From CAYRDK01 sp043819345 (GTDB taxonomy: Bacteria > Omnitrophota > Gorgyraeia > Velamenicoccales > Velamenicoccaceae), in assembly GCA_043819345.1 (NCBI GenBank), contig JBDREX010000048.1, forward strand, positions 1-6,850: a stretch of 6,850 nt of DNA, given 5' to 3'. The translations under genes and the position numbers were made by a program. Positions within the stretch are counted from its first letter, which is position 1, and each line of letters begins with the position of its first letter. Below the pieces are notes generated by a model, which was not told the origin of the DNA, made no database searches, and saw nothing but the letters and a program-made list of their open reading frames with translations. Positions 4,821 through 6,850 of this stretch are shown here, in pieces.

Positions 4821-6455
4821 ATGGCGAAACAAATCATTTTTAGTGATGAAGCCAGACGCGCGGTTTTAAAAGGCGTTGAGCAGTTGGCTAGAGCGGTAAA
4901 GGTTACTTTGGGGCCAAAGGGCCGCAATGTTGTTTTGGATAAGAAGTTTGGTTCACCGACGATTACAAAGGACGGTGTTACTGTTGCTAAAGAGATTGAC
5001 CTCGAAGATCCTTTTGAAAATATGGGCGCACAGATGGTTAAGGAAGTTGCTGAAAAGACATCTGATGTGGCTGGTGATGGAACGACAACGGCTACAGTTT
5101 TAGCGGAGTCTATTTTTCGTGAAGGTTTAAAGAACGTGACAGCTGGCATCAATCCTATGTCTTTGAAGAGAGGTATTGAAAAGGCGGTTGAGGTTGTTGT
5201 TAAGCATTTACAGGATGACTTGACGAAGAAGATTGAAGGAAAAAAAGAGGTTGCTCAGGTTGCGACCATTGCTGCTAATGGTGATTCAAAAATCGGTGAT
5301 GATATTGCTGAGGCCATGGAAAAAGTTGGGCAGGAAGGTGTTATTACGGTCGAAGAGGCCAAGTCAACACAAACGACTTTGGATGTGGTAGAAGGGATGC
5401 AGTTTGATCAGGGATATTTGTCTCCTTATTTCGTGACAGATACAGATAGAATGGAAACGGTTTTAGAAGAGCCATTTATCCTGATTTATGAGAAGAAAAT
5501 TTCTGCGGTTAAGGATATTCTTCCTTTATTAGAAAAAGTTGCGCGTGCCGGACGTCCTTTGATGATCATCGCTGAGGATTTAGAAGGTGAAGCGCTAACA
5601 ACATTAGTTGTTAATAAAATTCGTGGTACTTTGTCTTGCTGTGCGGTTAAAGCACCAGGCTATGGCGATAGAAGAAGAGCTATGATTGAAGATATCGCTA
5701 TTTTGACAGGTGGTAAAGCTATTACCGAAGATCTCGGCATCAAGCTGGAAAGCATTGATATCGATGATTTAGGAAGAGCTAAGAGGGTGAGAGTAGACAA
5801 AGATGATACGACAATCATAGAAGGTGTTGGAAAAACTCAGGCTATCAATGGCCGTATCAGTCAGATTAAGAAGCAGATTGAAGATTCCGATTCTGATTAT
5901 GATAAAGAAAAACTTCAGGAAAGGCTTGCAAAGCTTGCCGGGGGTGTGGCAGTCATCAATGTAGGTGCTGCTACTGAAACAGAAATGAAAGAAAAGAAAG
6001 CCCGCATTGAAGACGCACTTCATGCGACTCGCGCGGCTGTTCAGGAAGGTATTGTTCCTGGAGGCGGCGTAGCTTTATTGAGAACAATTCCTTCATTAGA
6101 TAAGGTGAAAGTATCTGATGATGATGAAAAAGTTGGTGTAAATATTGTCAGAAGAGCTCTTGAGGAGCCTTTGAGACAGTTAACAGCGAATGCTGGTGTG
6201 GATGGGTCTGTTATTGTCCAGAGGGTCAAAGGCGAGAAGAAGAGTTTTGGATATGATGTTAATCAGGATAAGTTTGTTGATATGCTGGAGGCCGGAATTA
6301 TTGATCCGACCAAGGTTACGCGTTCAGCTCTACAGAATGCTGCCAGCATCGCTTCACTCCTCTTGACGACAGAGGCTTTAATAACGGATATTCCTGAAAA
6401 GGATAAACCGGCTATGCCGCCAATGCCTCCAGGAGGAATGGGAGGAATGTATTAA
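4821..6455 (+). CDS. groEL: Chaperonin GroEL (Hsp60)
   Basis: GroEL forms the double seven-subunit ring in which non-native proteins fold, driven by ATP and capped by GroES. The 544 residues are full length. Visible landmarks are: KVTLGPKGRNVVLDKKFGSP at about 27-46; TKDGVTVAKEI at about 49-59 with the nucleotide-pocket Asp51; GDGTTTATVLA at about 85-95 with Asp86 (E. coli Asp87 equivalent); the apical domain, about 190-375, with KAPGYGDRRRAM at about 277-288; EDALHATRAAVQEG at about 397-410 with Asp398 for ATP hydrolysis; the family signature AAVQEGIVPGGG at about 405-416; and a flexible C-terminal tail rich in Gly and Met (MPPGGMGGMY). No key residue is missing. It is the second gene of the HrcA/CIRCE-controlled operon and is followed by a strong terminator. 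Identity is certain. Confidence 0.99.
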   Translation: MAKQIIFSDEARRAVLKGVEQLARAVKVTLGPKGRNVVLDKKFGSPTITKDGVTVAKEIDLEDPFENMGAQMVKEVAEKTSDVAGDGTTTATVLAESIFREGLKNVTAGINPMSLKRGIEKAVEVVVKHLQDDLTKKIEGKKEVAQVATIAANGDSKIGDDIAEAMEKVGQEGVITVEEAKSTQTTLDVVEGMQFDQGYLSPYFVTDTDRMETVLEEPFILIYEKKISAVKDILPLLEKVARAGRPLMIIAEDLEGEALTTLVVNKIRGTLSCCAVKAPGYGDRRRAMIEDIAILTGGKAITEDLGIKLESIDIDDLGRAKRVRVDKDDTTIIEGVGKTQAINGRISQIKKQIEDSDSDYDKEKLQERLAKLAGGVAVINVGAATETEMKEKKARIEDALHATRAAVQEGIVPGGGVALLRTIPSLDKVKVSDDDEKVGVNIVRRALEEPLRQLTANAGVDGSVIVQRVKGEKKSFGYDVNQDKFVDMLEAGIIDPTKVTRSALQNAASIASLLLTTEALITDIPEKDKPAMPPMPPGGMGGMY

Positions 6456-6478
6456 TCGGTTTTTGAACTAAGTTATGG

Positions 6479-6512
6479 AAGGGCCGGGTTTTGTTAAACC
6501 CGGCCCTTTTTT
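6479..6512 (+). terminator. Strong intrinsic terminator of the groES-groEL operon
   Basis: GGGCCGGGTTT (6481-6491) pairs perfectly with AAACCCGGCCC (6496-6506) around the loop TGTT. Two A residues before it can pair with the start of the T-run. Six T residues (6507-6512) follow directly. It begins 23 nt after the groEL stop. Confidence 0.96.
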
Positions 6513-6611
6513 ATTGTATCCATTGGTAGTTGTTTTGGTATTTTTTTGCCTGTTTATTTAAATGAATGCTGTGGTTTAGTTTGTATTTTTTCAAATTATC
6601 CATTTTTTGTG

Positions 6612-6640
6612 TTGAAATCCGTTTTATTATGTGCTATTTT
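6612..6640 (+). promoter_or_regulatory. Likely promoter of the receiver-domain gene, with extended -10
   Basis: TTGAAA at 6612-6617 (5 of 6 to the -35 consensus) and TATTTT at 6635-6640 (4 of 6) are 17 bp apart, and TGC directly before the -10 makes an extended -10. Transcription would start about 6646-6648, only a few bases before the ATG at 6652, and no Shine-Dalgarno is visible. The mRNA may be nearly leaderless. Confidence 0.5.
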
Positions 6641-6651
6641 AATGTAATCTT

Positions 6652-6850
6652 ATGGATGAGCGAGTCTTAATAGTTGAGGAAGATATTCGTATTAGAGAGC
6701 TTCTGTATGAATTGATCTCAGAGGTTGGCTATGACGCTCAGACTGTCGCGACAGGTTCCATTGCCTTAGAAAGACTGGAAAGAGAAAGACCCTCCTGTAT
6801 TATCATAAATGATGGTGACAAAGAAGATAGCGGTTTACGGTTGGCCCGAA
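6652..6850 (+). CDS. Partial response-regulator receiver domain protein, atypical acceptor site
   Basis: The frame is open from ATG 6652 to the right edge (66 full codons), so only the N-terminal half of a receiver (CheY-like) domain is visible. It begins MDERVLIVEEDIRIRELLYE, matching the usual beta1-acidic cluster-alpha1 pattern, followed by EVGYDAQTVATGSIALERLE (beta2-alpha2) and RPSCIIINDGDKEDSGL (beta3 and loop). In ordinary receivers the acidic pair after beta1 is D-D or E-D and the residue ending beta3 is the phosphorylated Asp. Here these are E9-E10 (then D11) and N53 (then D54), and the usual M-P after beta3 is missing. It may therefore be a pseudo-receiver that is not phosphorylated in the normal way. 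Any output domain lies beyond the window. It is separated from groEL by a terminator and has its own probable promoter. The fold assignment is good; its target is unknown. Confidence 0.82.
   Translation, partial: MDERVLIVEEDIRIRELLYELISEVGYDAQTVATGSIALERLERERPSCIIINDGDKEDSGLRLAR

Noticed and set aside
4754..5152. Minus-strand open frame opposite the start of groEL
   Set aside because: It lies almost wholly antisense to conserved groEL codons and has a composition expected of a shadow frame.

Overview
The window is about 40% G+C by eye and holds an ordinary block of bacterial housekeeping genes with a clear heat-shock control region. It contains five complete genes on the + strand (uvrB, birA, coaX, groES, groEL), flanked by two partial genes: a small membrane protein at the left edge (- strand) and a response-regulator-like receiver at the right edge (+ strand). 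No mobile element, CRISPR array, rRNA or tRNA gene was seen. The host cannot be named from sequence alone. The gene order together with short-period tandem repeats suggests an uncultured lineage; a heptamer repeat of this kind brings Omnitrophota-like genomes to mind, but that is recollection and low confidence.

Layout: 1-216 (-) partial membrane protein; 217-437 divergent spacer with the likely uvrB promoter; 438-2456 uvrB, whose last 17 or so codons are made of a 7-bp tandem repeat; 2457-2593 spacer with a small hairpin; 2594-3391 birA without a DNA-binding domain; 3412-4185 coaX, 20 nt after birA; 4186-4389 groESL control region with a consensus promoter, one perfect CIRCE operator and a second CIRCE with one mismatch; 4390-4683 groES; 4684-4820 spacer with an inverted array of 8-bp repeats; 4821-6455 groEL; 6479-6512 strong intrinsic terminator; 6513-6651 spacer with a promoter; 6652 to the right edge, an atypical receiver domain.

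How the genes relate: UvrB is the damage-verification helicase of nucleotide excision repair. BirA and CoaX are a closely spaced cofactor pair (biotin attachment and the first step of CoA synthesis). GroES and GroEL are the co-chaperonin and chaperonin, and their operon is predicted to be repressed by HrcA through CIRCE and closed by the terminator after groEL. The most unusual points are the paired CIRCE operators, the repeat-derived tail of UvrB, the octamer palindrome between groES and groEL, and a receiver domain with Asn at the phospho-acceptor position. No wholly new multi-gene system was recognised.
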